A stretch of 64,000 nt of DNA from Cyanodermella asteris (Eukaryota; Ascomycota; Lecanoromycetes; Ostropales; Stictidaceae). The stretch lies in the NCBI GenBank assembly GCA_900618795.1, contig UYJD01000007.1, positions 239,008-303,007 on the forward strand, written 5' to 3'. The translations under genes were made by a program, and so were the position numbers. Under the pieces are notes generated by a model. That model saw only the letters and a program-made list of their open reading frames with translations, searched no databases and was not told where the DNA came from. The first letter of the stretch is position 1, and each line of letters begins with the position of its first letter. This document shows, one piece after another, positions 20,888 through 32,442 of the stretch.

Positions 20888-22860
20888 GGCTACCGCAATT
20901 ACAGGATGAGGGGGGAGAACAATCGATCAATGATGTTAGGTATGTGTAGTGCCCGGATTGTCTCTCGAGAGTGGAGATGTATTTTGATCCCAGTAGAGTC
21001 GTTCCAGGCGAGGTGTGCAGAAGCAGGCAAGCAGCAATGAGGCACGCGAGCAGAAGGCCTTGACGCAGACTCTCACCTTCGATAAGCGTCGCGCATCATG
21101 GCAATGCAAAAAGGAACAGCAGAGAGCGGACGAGCGTGGCGAGAGCAGCGGCGAGGTCGAGCTGAGGGCGGAGAGCGGGTAGGTAGTGATGCAAGAAATG
21201 TGCGACGCCGTCAAGAGATGAGATGAGATGAGATGAGATTGTGCGCAACGGGCGATGATGGGAGAAATGTCTTGCGGAGATGCCAGGCCAGAGACCGCCG
21301 ACCTGGAGACGCGGATGGAGGCTTCTCTTGGGCAGTCGGGCTTGCTGCTGTCCTGTTCCCACTCGTATTCTACCTTTTGCGGGGACGCACACGAGCCTTT
21401 CGGCGCTGCTATTCCTGTCCTGCCCGCGGTTGAGCTGATCAGTGCTTTGCGGTAGCGAATTAAGCTGAAAACATCTCCACCTCGCCCTCTTCTTCCTCAC
21501 TCGTCCTCACACGCCCACCAGTCTCTGCCATACTCTGTGCTTCGCCCCCATCGCCCGCATTAGCCTGCTGCATTCGACTCTCAACCTTCGGCGGTCAGAT
21601 GATTGCTGCATCTACAGAGGGGCCAGGCTACTTCGCTATCCAATGCAGTCCTGCCGACTCGCTATCGCGCTGGCGTCGATCCTTCGCCTGTTCCTGCCAT
21701 CAATCATTTTCTGTCTTGGATCTGACTTTGGCTGATGACAGCCCGACAGGCATATCGGCCGCTCCCGCCCTTGGCCGACTTTGTCACTGCAGCGGCAGAG
21801 GTGGTTGACTCTGGATGCAGTCTGCGCAAACGTTCTTCTGCAGCCCCTGGCAGATCGTGGCGCAAGCTGTCAAAAGCTTCCCCAGTTGCGACAAGGATCG
21901 CTGCCAGATTCCCCTTTGGCTACACCTGTCTCACTAAGCTGAACACGGCACTGCGACATTGACCCGTCAACATCGCCGAATACAGAGGGCACTTGAGGTG
22001 AGTGGACCGTGATTGTTGTTCCGTGCTCCGTCTTTGACATTTGTGCCCTGCTTGGGCGACCGGTCGCCTGCTGTGGCTCCACTGCACGTCCAGCGAGAAA
22101 CGGCTCCCCGATTTTCAACCTTGTCTTCCGTTTCGCCATCGAGGTTGGTCGTCGTCGCACCGCATCTTGGGGCCCCACACTACAGACGGTTGATGGTGTA
22201 CAGGTCGAACGTTCATCTCGGCCGAATGAGCTCTGCATTCAGTACTGACAAGGCGCAGAAGAGGCGCCGAGCAGACATTGTCATATGCGCAAAGTCCGTG
22301 TCTTCGTGGCCACGCGTCGGTTGCTTCTTCTTTGTCAAGCGTCTGAATCTTTCTATGCTCTATGATACGAATTTCGCAGGCGTCCGACATCCAGTTGAGG
22401 GTACCAAGTCATGCTGCGAGTACAAAATCGTGACCTGCTTCTTATCGAGTCCTGGTGGCTGTGCTGACGCTTACGGCACGTCGCGGATCAACGTGTACTT
22501 TCAACCTAACCTTGCCCAACACCGAGTCCTGCCTGCTACTGGTAAGCTTGCGAGACCACGAGACATCCGACATAATGTCACAGTCCTATTGCAGCACTAT
22601 GTCTTCCGCGTGTGCACACCCCACTAACTTTGTTTGCTTCCTGGAAACGAAAAAAAATGAAGCTGTCGTTCGGTTCGCATTCTAGCAATAAGTAAACCGC
22701 AGTAGAAGCTGCGCTTGGGTCTTTACTGCATTGTGAATTGATACATGTACGACCACACTGAAGACCGCAGACCCTGACTCCTATCCCACCCCTGCTTGCT
22801 GTCGCTTCGCCCTGGCAGTGCTTTGCTTTCATCGTCTCGACTCTACTGAATCGCGGTAAC
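20888..22860. other. 2-kb intergenic stretch, no supported gene
   Basis: Promoter side of the MIF-domain gene plus sequence up to the GMC remnant. Holds a 5x GAGAT microsatellite (21215-21239). The longest frame (22013-22627, plus) begins with a non-ATG codon and shows no domain; I do not call it a gene. Confidence 0.55.
21215..21239 (+). repeat. microsatellite, five copies of GAGAT
   Basis: Five perfect 5-bp units in the promoter region of the MIF-domain gene. Confidence 0.9.
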
Positions 22861-23933
22861 ATGACTTTTCCCTTGGCATCGACCTTCAAAGAGTGGTGCA
22901 ATCTCGGCAATCCGTCGTGGTTTTGGGACAATGCGGCGCCTTATATACGCAAATCACATACCTTCCACGAGCCAGACCCGGAAATGGCTTCGAAACTTGG
23001 TATCGAGGGATTTTTTGAACCTGAGCTATACGGACGGGAAGCACCGATCCATGTCTCATACGGTGGCTACTCGGACGAGTTTCTCGAGGCTTGGATGCGA
23101 AGAATGAAACCCAGTGAAAGTATGGAGAGACGGGAGAAGGCCAGTTGGCATGGAGTGCGTTCGCGCTGGCATATACGCCCGTATTGGAATGCACCGAGTC
23201 AGCCAGGGACTGAAGGAGCTAAACTTCTTACTGGATGCGAACAGATCCATTAATAAAGACGAAGCCGACTCGCCGGTCGTGAAAGGCCTCATCACCAATA
23301 CGCCATCACCCTCCATGTCATTTCTTCTCCCTCCATGTCATCGATACAATACTTCCTCGTCCCCAGCGCCCCTCCACCACCTGACCCGACCTTCAAACTC
23401 ACCAGTCATTCACCAAACCTACCGACCCGAACTTCATTTCTATTTTCTGCACGCTCTCCCATCAATTATCTCGCAGCAGTATACACGCCTCATCACCATA
23501 CCCTGGAGACGCCCCTGTAATCAACCCCAACTACCTCTCAAATCCCCTCGATCTCGAAATGCTCGCCTCACACATCTCCTATGTCCCGACCATCTTCAAC
23601 ACATCAGCGTAGAAGAATGTCCTTAGCACTGGGGGCATGAGACTCCCGCTTGAAGCAACAGACGAGCGGCTGAGAGATGATAAGGAGTGGTTCAAAGAGC
23701 TGATGCGGAACACAGCGCGAACTATGTACCATCCCGTGGGAACATGCGCGATGATGCCGAGAGAGAAATGCGGCGTCATGGATGAGCGATTACGGGTTCA
23801 TGGAGTCAAAGGTTTGAGGGTTGGTGATGCCAGTATATTCCCTTGGTGCCAAGAGGTCAGATACAGAGTTGTGAAGTACGCGGTGGCCGAGCGCGCGGCC
23901 GACCTGATCAAAGAAGATTATATGGTATTGTGA
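22861..23933 (+). pseudogene. remnant of a GMC oxidoreductase
   Basis: Pieces of a glucose-methanol-choline oxidoreductase in correct order on plus. The middle part at 22861-23140 reads EWCNLGNPSWFWDN, AAPYIRKSHTFHEPDPEMA and GYSDEFLEAW. A short piece near 23502-23610 reads VINPNYLSNPLDLEMLASH. The C-terminal part at 23637-23933 reads MYHPVGTCAMM, LRVHGVKGLRVGDASIFPW and AERAADLIKED. The N-terminal FAD-binding half with its GxGxxG motif is absent, the segments between the pieces are shortened or unrecognisable, and the frames do not join. The usual family length is 550-650 aa. It is a dead host gene; the catalytic region is only partly kept (one of the two His regions, HPVGT). Confidence 0.8.
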
Positions 23934-24168
23934 GACGCGATTGTGGCACATGTAAGAGGAATACCCACATCTCTGTCAAGGGAAAGCAAACCTTCCTGTA
24001 CTCTGGGTCTTGTTGCGATTTCTTTGTTCGTGTGCTGTGCTGACCACATTTCCGCCTTCTCGACCCACTCGCAGTTGACACGCCAATTATCTCGACTGAT
24101 CATCGAAGGTCACGCCGGCTAGTGACAGTCTCACAGACGAGAGCGAATGATGAGGTGTCACGTTCAGG

Positions 24169-24555
24169 TCACCACGAACATTTGCTCAGTTGTTGCGGCT
24201 GAAGTTCCACCTTGGGACGCTCAAAAGGCCGGTATCGCGGCCGCAGAGGCCTGCTGGTTGCACAATCGCCGTCCGTCAACCTCACCTGAGAACGATACAC
24301 CTTGAATTTGGATTGTGATTTGACAAAACTCGGCACAAGATGTAAGCGCAAGTCAGAACTGGTGACGGTCACTTCCGCGGTCTGCTCAATTAGGGGAATG
24401 GAGATGATCCCATCCTCCCAAGCCACGCGCAACAGCAACCTATGTACACATCCACATTCGGTCGTCACGTCCGTCCAACTACTCTCCATGTCATGAACAT
24501 GTATAGCAGTGCAATGCCCCTTCAAATACCCCTCCTCGAACTCCGTCTTCCCCAT
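24169..24555 (-). CDS. hypothetical protein, weakly supported
   Basis: 128-aa frame starting MGKTEFEEGYLKGHCTAI. The part up to FVKSQSKFKVYRSQ has balanced, protein-like composition, and a donor-like GTGAGG follows directly, so this may be one exon of a longer gene whose other exons I cannot place. No domain recognised. It lies in the decayed stretch next to the GMC remnant and may itself be a remnant. Confidence 0.25.
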   Translation of the reverse strand: MGKTEFEEGYLKGHCTAIHVHDMESSWTDVTTECGCVHRLLLRVAWEDGIISIPLIEQTAEVTVTSSDLRLHLVPSFVKSQSKFKVYRSQVRLTDGDCATSRPLRPRYRPFERPKVELQPQQLSKCSW

Positions 24556-24885
24556 CCGCTCGTATCATCGATACCTGAGAGCACATGTACATCGATCAAG
24601 AGACTATCAGGCCCAGGAAGAGGGCGGTGTTGGCCAGAAGAGCAACCATTAGTGGGCGAAATACTGATGATGTCAGCCATGAAGTTTAGCTGCCGTATCT
24701 CTCCGAGCTCGATTCAGATGAGCTATTCTGGAATCTCTGAAAACAATTATATTCTGAATGCAATATAAACAGGCTGGTTGGTTCCCTTTTGCATGTTTTC
24801 CATTGCCAGTCCAGATCAAGCAACCTGTATTCCTTTACCAAAGTTTTCATTGCCATCACCTGAAAACCTTTTGCGACACTTCAAG

Positions 24886-25263
24886 ATGAAGACTGTCTCT
24901 CTACTCGCCGCTAGCCTCGCTGTTCTCGCCCCAGCCTTTCTCGCAAAAAAAAGAACGATTTTGCCATCGGTTGATGGGCGAACGCCAATTGCGATGGACG
25001 TACGCACTTTTTATCAAGCCAGACTTCAATCAGCCATTGCCTGTTGGATTCAATGTTCGCTCTGTCAAGTACAGCATCTTCGACGATGTCAAGCACCATT
25101 TCCACTCCGATTCCGATCGTTACCTGAGTCCAGGTGGGAGCAATCTTTGCTTTTATGGCAAAGCCAAGAACCCCAAAGCTCCAGTTCGGAATTAGATATC
25201 GGGGTGCGAGGATCTTCAGCACTGCTATGTCGGAACACCGAGAGAACCAAGAAGGTCTGGTGA
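24886..25263 (+). pseudogene. small secreted protein gene, probably broken
   Basis: The ATG at 24886 starts a good signal peptide (MKTVSLLAASLAVLAPAFLA). The frame continues for 125 codons, but after an A8 run at 24945-24952 the more protein-like composition is in a different frame (FNVRSVKYSIFDDVKHHF and following). Either the gene is inactive or the homopolymer is mis-sequenced. No known domain. One of three decayed or doubtful genes in a row (22.8-25.3 kb). Confidence 0.4.
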
Positions 25264-25928
25264 GTGCATAATACTTGACACACGCCACGGATGTTAGCTG
25301 CTTTGAGATGTATGATATGGCCTCCAAGTTTTTATTGGCACCGGCTCATTTCTGGAATGAGAGGACAAATGGTCAAGGAATCGGATTTTGGAAGTTTGCT
25401 GTCTCATAGCACTCGTTATATTGAATCAGCCGGTCTTTCGCCTTTGCCCCAGACTTGAAGTTTAAGGGGCCATGATTGAGTCCTTGACGCTGCACCGATC
25501 ATCAGCGATCATATTCTTGGGCACTGACCAGCTCTACACAAGCAAATTTCGCCTCTGCTTTCACGCCTGGCCAAGGTCAGGCTCGATGGTGTCCTTCGTT
25601 AACAACTTGGAGGCCGATCCCGAACAACACCGCGTGCGCGTGCATAACGCTTCCCTTGACTTCTCCAGAGACCTCTAGTAGTGCCTATTGAGGCAGATAT
25701 GAAAAGTAGTAGTGCAAGCGCAAGTTGTCAGACTTGGGCAACGACGTTTGCTTACCAGCCTTGGGTGTATTCCGTGTGCTTGTGTCTCGAGGCGAGTAAA
25801 AGCCTCGGAACCGGCAACGGAAACTCCGACGCAGAAAATCATCCGCCATTCAAGCTCCCTCGCTCCGTACAACTCAATCATCTCCTCCAAACATCATCTC
25901 CTCTCACCAACCCCTCCTCGTCCTCAGC
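25264..25928. other. intergenic, no supported gene
   Basis: Upstream region of the mitochondrial-type membrane protein gene. The last 70 bp before its ATG are C/T-rich. Confidence 0.55.
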
Positions 25929-26745
25929 ATGTCTCAGCACCTCGCCCGCCGCGTCTTCAGTCCCGCTTTCCGCGCTCAATTCCAACAGCGCGTCTCGCAT
26001 CTCCAATTCCGCGCCGCATCATCAAACACGCCCTCCGCCGCCAAAGACAAGTCGAGAATCCTCGAGAAACCAGACAAGTTCCGGCCGCCATCTCACCCGC
26101 AGCGCCTGCGCAAGACGTCTACGATCCGGCAGTATGGGCCCGAGTTGACGGCGGACGAGCGCGCGGCGCAGAGGAAGCGGAAGTATCCGAACATGATGCC
26201 CCCGGAGGGCAGCTTCATGTTCTGGTTCCTGACGAACCGGTGGATACACTTCTGGATAGCGATTGTAGGTATAAACCCGGATTGCGAGGAGGACCACAGT
26301 GGCAAAGGAATTGAGAGGACGGTGTGCTGACTGTTTGTCCCAGAGCGTGCTGGGCTTCTGCGGAAGCTACTCGATTGCCCTCAACTTCAAGCAGAATTCG
26401 CCGTACTACGATCTGCTGCCGGCAATGGGCGACTACTTCTTTCATCCGTTTGCATCCATGAGGCAGTTCCTGCACGTGTACAAGCTGCATGTGGAATATA
26501 CGACGGCTATCACGGCGGAAAAGCGCAAGAAGGAGATCGAGGAGGCACAGAAGAGGAGGGCATATAGGGTCGCGCATGGATTGGAGACGGCGGACGGACC
26601 CGGACTGGTTCCGACGACATTGCATGAACCAGAGGTAGAAGCGGTGGCTGTGGGTGCAGATGGACAGGCGGCTCAGTCCACACCAGCGCACGAGCCCGAA
26701 GGCCGTGGATCGCAGAGATACAAAAAGTGGTTTGGAATTTGGTGA
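25929..26745 (+). CDS. putative mitochondrial inner-membrane protein of unknown function
   Basis: Two exons, 25929-26264 and 26344-26745, 245 aa. The N-terminus MSQHLARRVFSPAFRAQFQQ is an Arg-rich amphipathic presequence typical of mitochondrial import. A hydrophobic segment (FMFWFLTNRWIHFWIAI) is completed across the intron by SVLGFCGSYSIAL, giving one or two membrane spans. A short aromatic loop (YYDLLPAMGDYFFHPF) and a charged helix follow (AEKRKKEIEEAQKRRAYR). The last 60 residues are acidic and variable. It looks conserved in filamentous fungi, but I cannot name the family. Converges with the carboxylesterase gene, with 100 bp between the stop codons. Confidence 0.75.
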
Positions 26746-26845
26746 ACCGCTGCGTGGGTTTGTACGTACATATTGGCGGCATTGTTGTACTATATATCAT
26801 CCCTGCTTCGACATCGGCAGTCAGGAGTCTCACGTCTCGAGCGCT

Positions 26846-28450
26846 TCATAGTTTCGAGCTTCTGGCACCCAGCAGTCGTTTCCAGATATGCTGATAATGA
26901 GCCCAAAGCGGATCAGGTTCCGTTGCGATCCCCCAGCTTTCTTGTCGGATGATTCTGAGGTCTTTCGCGCCCCTGCATCCCCAGTCGACACTGTTCCCGG
27001 CGAGGTAGTCCTTGACTGGAGCAACCCAAGCTTCGACCATTGGTCTCTCCTCAGGCTCGATTTTCCTGCCATTGCCGACGAACCAGATGAATATGTCCGA
27101 GGTGTGCGTGACCCCTAAATCAGGAGTAGTCTCCGCATCAGCAGCTTTTACCCGCCGATAGAATCGGTATCTAAAGATGTTGGCTGGATCGACGTGGTCT
27201 TTGATGCCGTTCAAGAATCCTCGGCCGGTAAGATGGATCTGGCAGTCGGAATATATCTCGCCGAAAATGTCCTGCCAGTTCTTGTATCCAGCGGGAAGCT
27301 TTCCGCCGGGAGCATATAGCGATGCGAGTCGGCTCGAATTGACAGCCGGGAACTCGACCGTTAACCTCTTGATCAAGTCGTTGTACGACTTCGGAGTGCC
27401 CCACATAGCATAGTAATTCCGCTCGTCCCTGTTCTCGCCAATCATGATGCGAGTCCTTCGCCTGGCAAGGACCTTTCCCATCGTTCCAGTGACAATGTCC
27501 TGCATGAAGGTCTTTTCAGCCCATGCTCCGTCAGTAACTGCTCGGAATGCATTGACCGGCGTCTTGGATACTGCCTCGATCAGCTTTTCCACGGGAAACT
27601 CCCTGAGCCTCTTCAGCTTCTCCTTCTCTGAAAGCCCACTCGGTATGCCCAGCGCCGCGGTAAACGTCTCAAAATGCCCCTTTGTCTCACCAAAAGTCTT
27701 CGGCTGCAGTCCACATCCATTGCTCATCATGATGACCTGCTTGATGACCGCCTGGTCATCTGGCAGCCTGCTCTCGTACGCCAGCTGCTGAAACGTCGAG
27801 TAACTGCCCGCACTATACCCAGCGATCGTAATCCGACTTGCATCGCCACCCCAAGCATGAATGTTCTTCGCAACCCACTCAATCGCCAGCCTCTGATCCC
27901 AAAATCCAAAGTTACCTGCGAACTCACCGTCCTCGTACATGCCCTCGCAAGACAGGAAGCCCAAAGCATTGAGCCTGTACGCCGGCAAGACCACCACCGC
28001 GCCCGTCCGCTTCACCAATTCCGCCGCATTCGTCCCGGACGTGCTGCCCCATTGCAGAAACCCGCCATGGATGTAAATCAAGACCGGCCGGGTCCCGCGT
28101 TCCTGGTCTCTGAGGTCGGCGGGGATCCAGATGTCGCAGAACAAGCAGTCCTCCGAGAGGCGGGCTTTCATGCGCTTGCTGTTGGTGGGCTGCGGACAGA
28201 CTGGCGTGGGCTTGAATTCCAGGGGCAGGGAGACGCCGGGGAGCTCTTTGGCGCGGTGCCAGCGGGCGGACGGAGTAAGGGGCCGGGCATAGCGGATTGA
28301 AGGGTAGTGGTGGGCTATTGCGGCGTGAGGGGATTTAGATTCGTAGTGGGTGTAGCGTCGATGCGAGCCGAGTGTTGGGGTCGTGAACCAGTCGACTCGG
28401 GTTTTATGTGTTGTGGGCTGGTCGCCTGGCGTTGATGATGCGGACGACAT
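26846..28450 (-). CDS. type-B carboxylesterase (alpha/beta hydrolase)
   Basis: Single exon, 534 aa from the second ATG (MSSASSTPGD); the first ATG at 28468 adds only six residues. Oxyanion-hole motif YIHGGFLQWGS (Gly-Gly about 129-130); SEDCLFCDIWIP is the family motif SEDCLxLNV in a variant form. The nucleophile elbow is GYSAGS, with Ser at about 213. No signal peptide, so it is probably intracellular. Similar fungal type-B esterases act on carboxylic esters, carbamates or xenobiotics; the substrate here is unknown. The acid and His of the triad are expected in the C-terminal third (DLGVTHTSDIFIWFVG region, where THTSDI fits the catalytic His). Confidence 0.88.
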   Translation of the reverse strand: MSSASSTPGDQPTTHKTRVDWFTTPTLGSHRRYTHYESKSPHAAIAHHYPSIRYARPLTPSARWHRAKELPGVSLPLEFKPTPVCPQPTNSKRMKARLSEDCLFCDIWIPADLRDQERGTRPVLIYIHGGFLQWGSTSGTNAAELVKRTGAVVVLPAYRLNALGFLSCEGMYEDGEFAGNFGFWDQRLAIEWVAKNIHAWGGDASRITIAGYSAGSYSTFQQLAYESRLPDDQAVIKQVIMMSNGCGLQPKTFGETKGHFETFTAALGIPSGLSEKEKLKRLREFPVEKLIEAVSKTPVNAFRAVTDGAWAEKTFMQDIVTGTMGKVLARRRTRIMIGENRDERNYYAMWGTPKSYNDLIKRLTVEFPAVNSSRLASLYAPGGKLPAGYKNWQDIFGEIYSDCQIHLTGRGFLNGIKDHVDPANIFRYRFYRRVKAADAETTPDLGVTHTSDIFIWFVGNGRKIEPEERPMVEAWVAPVKDYLAGNSVDWGCRGAKDLRIIRQESWGIATEPDPLWAHYQHIWKRLLGARSSKL

Positions 28451-29263
28451 TATGCTGGGAAAGATCAATCAATTGACAGACATCAATGATGAATTATGCT
28501 GATGAACGCAGGACTGTTGTGTGCTTTCACAGAACGACGTTGTTGCCTTTCATTCCCTGTTTGGAATATGGGACGTGAACGTGATAGAGATGCGAATGAA
28601 AGCAGGTGCGGCGTAGGTAACGCGAAGAAACCCTTGTCGTAGCTTTGAATAGTGGGCCGCTGTCAAGCAAGTCTTCCACCAGGAGTCAAGGTGTGATAGA
28701 CGCTGTGAGCTTCGAAGATAAGATGGGTCTTCAGGAAGCTTTGCCGATACCGAGCTTGTTGCCGATGCAGAAGCTCGGACACGATGTGGGGAAGATCGAC
28801 ACTCCACCAGCCAGCGCCATGTTGGGCTTTCGCCTGTGGACCATTATTCCATCTGACAAACAAGTCGAAATCTGAATGGTACGATGCATTGTCTTACGAC
28901 GCCTCAGCCAGGTTCAAGTGGTTTTGGAGCTCATCCTTGTCTCTGCTAGTCTTCTCACGAACATTATGGGTCAGTTCGGTAATATGAGACTGCCGGCGTT
29001 CGACAAAAAACGTCGAAGTGGGCATCAATGAAGATCTCAAGACTCCCGCTGCATGCGCTAGCAAGGACTTCAGCCCGCAATCCTTCTAACGAGGAGAAAC
29101 AGCGCGGACAATTGACTTTCTGAGCCGCGGGAAAATGAGGTAGAATTCCGGAGCAACGTCACAGCTATGCGTGTAGCAAGCTACCTAAGTATTGCAAAGC
29201 TCGCTCTTTACCGGAACCAATGTCTCTTTGCGGTGTCAACTCTCATTACCCCAGCTTTACAGT
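28451..29263. other. divergent intergenic region between carboxylesterase (-) and GH28 (+)
   Basis: 0.8 kb with no supported gene. It serves as promoter region for both neighbours. No specific motif identified. Confidence 0.55.
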
Positions 29264-30670
29264 ATGTTGTTGAAGCACTTATCTGCGCTGAGCTTGCCAG
29301 CATTAGTCCTTTCCCAAGCAGTTGAAGTCGTTCACCAGAAAGTCTGCATCGTCGAGCCATGCGGTGAAGGAGACTCGGCTCCAGCGATCACTGAAGCGTT
29401 CGAAGAGTGTGGCCACAACGTGTACCCAGACATCGGCAAGGTCGTGTTCCTCAACGAGACGTACAATGTCAAGACTGTCATGAACACGACAGGCCTGTCC
29501 AATGTTGACATTGACCTCCGAGGCACTTTACTGTGGGACACCAACATCCCGTACTGGCTGAACCACTCCTTACCAGTTGGGTACCAAAACCAGTCAAGCG
29601 CTTGGCTGTTTGGAGGCGACAACGTGCGATGGGACGGCCACGGGTATGGGACGCTGGATGGCAACGGACAGGTGTGGTACGACTTCATCAATGGGACGAA
29701 CAACTACCCTGGTCGACCGCATCAGATCACCATCACAGGGACGACCAATAGTGTCTTTGAGGGAGTGCGATTCGTCCAGTCGCAGATGTGGACCATGACT
29801 ATCATCCACTCGAAGAACGTGCTGCTTGAGGACATCTACATCAACAGCACGGACACTAGCCAGGCTGTGGGTTTCGAGTTCTCGTCTCTGAACGTAAGTG
29901 TCCTAGGATCATGCCAGATCATTGTCTACTTGGCTTGATGGGCAGCGATACTAATGCTCGTTAGACCGATGGCGCCGATACGATCTATGCTGACAATATC
30001 ACTTTTCGCAACTGGATTGTCGACAATGGCGACGATTCAATTTCCATGAAAGCAAACTCCACAAACATACTGATCGAAAATTGCGATTTCTACACTGGCT
30101 TGGGAATCGCAATCGGTAGCATTGGCCAATACAGTACGTATTACCATGTCTAGCCTATGTGAAAGGATCTGACGCCTCTGCTCTTCAGACAACACATTTG
30201 AGACCATTGAGAACGTCACCGCACGAAACATCAGCATCCACAACATGCGATACGGCGTCTACATCAAGACTTGGAGCGGCATCTCCACCGGCTACCCGCC
30301 CAACGGCGGCGGTGGTGGTCTCGGATACGCGGCCAACATGACCTTTCAAGACTTTGTCTTCGACAACGCGACAGGCATCTTTGCTATCACACAGTGCACG
30401 TCATACAACAGCGCGAGTGGCAATTGCGATACCAGTCAATTCAACCTTCGAGACTTGCGACTACTCAACTGGACTGGTACTGCGAGCAGCGATGTGGTGG
30501 CTAGCATGCAGTGTAGTGCCGCGGCGCCCTGCACGGGAGTGGAGATTGATGGAATTGGGGTTATAGATTTGATCAATGGGACCGCTCCGGCGAACTATCT
30601 GTGTGACTCGGTTATCGACCCGAAGGGATTTGCGTGTACGGGACCGCCGTGGGAAGAGAATAACAGGTGA
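29264..30670 (+). CDS. glycoside hydrolase family 28, exo-polygalacturonase-like
   Basis: Secreted pectin-degrading enzyme, 426 aa. Exons 29264-29893, 29965-30133 and 30189-30670. I chose the ATG at 29264 because it gives a signal peptide (MLLKHLSALSLPALVLSQA); the frame is open further upstream. GH28 hallmarks in order: NTDGAD (formed across intron 1), NGDDSISMK, YTGLGIAIGSIGQY and YGVYIKTW. These hold the three catalytic Asp. The usual GHG is GLG and the usual RIK is YIK, which points to an exo-acting or otherwise divergent subfamily. Cys pairs near both ends and many NxS/T sites fit secretion. PPNGGGGGLGYA is a Gly-rich loop. Intron phases join cleanly. Confidence 0.9.
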
Positions 30671-31391
30671 GAGTTGAGAAATTGGATGTCGATTGGGATT
30701 AGGGCTGTCGTGTATTTGATCAACAGCAATGCGAGGGAGTTCGTTCCCGTCGAATATGATGAAGTCTCAATTCAGGGACGCCATATGAATCTCTGGTGCA
30801 CCGATTGCCTACTTAATGGTGTCGAATATTACGGGAACAATTTGTGTCTGCTTAATCATCAAACGATTGACTCTTCACGTTGAAACGTTGTCGAGAATCT
30901 GGGGTTTCGTCATTAGGAACCTTCTCGAATATGAATGACCGCAGTGATGAAAGAAGTAGTAAGGAAGAAGATTGAGGCTCAACACGATTGCCGCAAAGAC
31001 TCCCGCACGCCGTGCGATCCGTATTGCGGGAGCGCATCAACAACCGGGCTCGCAGGCCGGACTGTGAGGTCTCGATGGCTGGCAGCCTTTGAGCCCCGCC
31101 GTCCAAGGTTTATCAATGACATGAACGCAAAAGGTCAGCTCCAGCTGCTTAGGATATGCCGAAACACTGCTCCGCGTCGACCCGTGCGAGCTGTCTGGCC
31201 AGGCGACGCGCAATTGCAAATGATTGATAATGCCGCCGTACTTTTCTCTTATTTGATCCGTCTTCCACTGTGTCTACACCTCTTGAGCGCATTTCCTGTG
31301 CTTCTCTCACCTGTTTCTGATCGCAACTGTGTCTCCGCTGCGACTGCACGGCCTTTAATCTGTTGACCTCATCATAGAACTCACCTTCAAC
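30671..31391. other. intergenic between GH28 and dioxygenase, same strand
   Basis: 0.7 kb with no supported gene; the 3' region of GH28 and the promoter of the dioxygenase. The stretch before the ATG (31230-31390) is T/C-rich. Confidence 0.55.
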
Positions 31392-32442
31392 ATGGCGGAC
31401 CCAGGCTATTCCCTCGAGAATCTGCCCAAGATCTTGGACCAATCTGCCGACACCATTACACAGAACGTGATTGCCATCAACTCGCAAACACCGGATCCGC
31501 GACTCAAATTCATCCTCGATCGTCTGGTTCACCACCTTCACGACTTTGCCCGCGAAACAAGACTCAGTACCAATGAGTGGATGCAAGGCTTGCTCTTCCT
31601 CACCTCAGTCGGCCAGATCTGCAGCGACGTACGGCAGGAGTTCATCCTCCTCTCCGACATCCTTGGCCTATCACTACTAGTCGATGCGATCGACCACCCC
31701 AAGCCCGGCGCATCCACCGAGGGAAGCGTTCTGGGGCCGTTCCACACGCACGACGCACCAGACATCTCACACGGAACGGAAATCTCAGATGACCCGAACG
31801 GAGAGCCGTTGCTGGCGATATGTACGGTCAAGGACACGCACGGAAATCCAATTCCGGACGTGAAGATTGATATTTGGGAGACGGATAGCACGGGCCATTA
31901 CGATACACAGTACGGAGACAGGCAGCGGCCGGATGGGCGGTGCTGGTTGAAGAGTGACAAGGACGGCAATTTTTGGTACAAGGCGATCAAGCCGGTTGAG
32001 TACCCGATTCCGCATGATGGGCCGGTGGGTCAGCTGCTGCTGAAGTTGAGGAGGCATCCGTACCGGCCGGCGCATATGCATTTCATGTTTGAGAAGCCGG
32101 GCTGGGATCATTTGATCACGTAAGTGGCTCTAAACACTGGTAGCGTCTCGAGTTGAGCTGACCATATACAGGGCATTGTATCTGAGAGGTGATCCTTACG
32201 TCACGTCCGATGCAGTCTTTGGGGTTAAGAACAGCTTGATCATTGACTTGGAAAAGGTGGACGCCGAAACGGCCAAGAAGTACAATTGCAAGGAAGGCAT
32301 TTGGTTGATGAAGTATGATTTCGTGCTGGTGTCCGAGGAGGAGTCGGCGCAATTGCGGGAGCAAAAGTCCAAAGAAGCACTCGATGCTCTGGGCAGCAAG
32401 GTCAAGTTCTTGGACGGTCTGCCAGTCCCGGACGTAGATTGA
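31392..32442 (+). CDS. intradiol ring-cleavage dioxygenase (catechol/hydroxyquinol 1,2-dioxygenase type)
   Basis: Non-haem Fe(III) enzyme that opens catechol-type rings between the hydroxyls (beta-ketoadipate or hydroxyquinol route). Exons 31392-32119 and 32172-32442, 332 aa. N-terminal helical dimerisation domain about 1-110 (EWMQGLLFLTSVGQICSD), then the beta-sandwich domain with GSVLGPFH and DSTGHYDTQY (first Tyr ligand), VEYPIPHDGPVG (second Tyr) and HPYRPAHMHF (two His ligands). All four iron ligands are therefore present. No signal peptide, so it is cytosolic. The presence of the N-terminal domain favours a catechol/hydroxyquinol enzyme over protocatechuate 3,4-dioxygenase; the substrate is not decided by sequence alone. 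Confidence 0.92.

Noticed and set aside
22013-22627. 204-codon plus-strand frame
   Set aside because: Starts at a non-ATG codon, no domain or signal peptide, unusual composition; the overlapping minus frames are no better.
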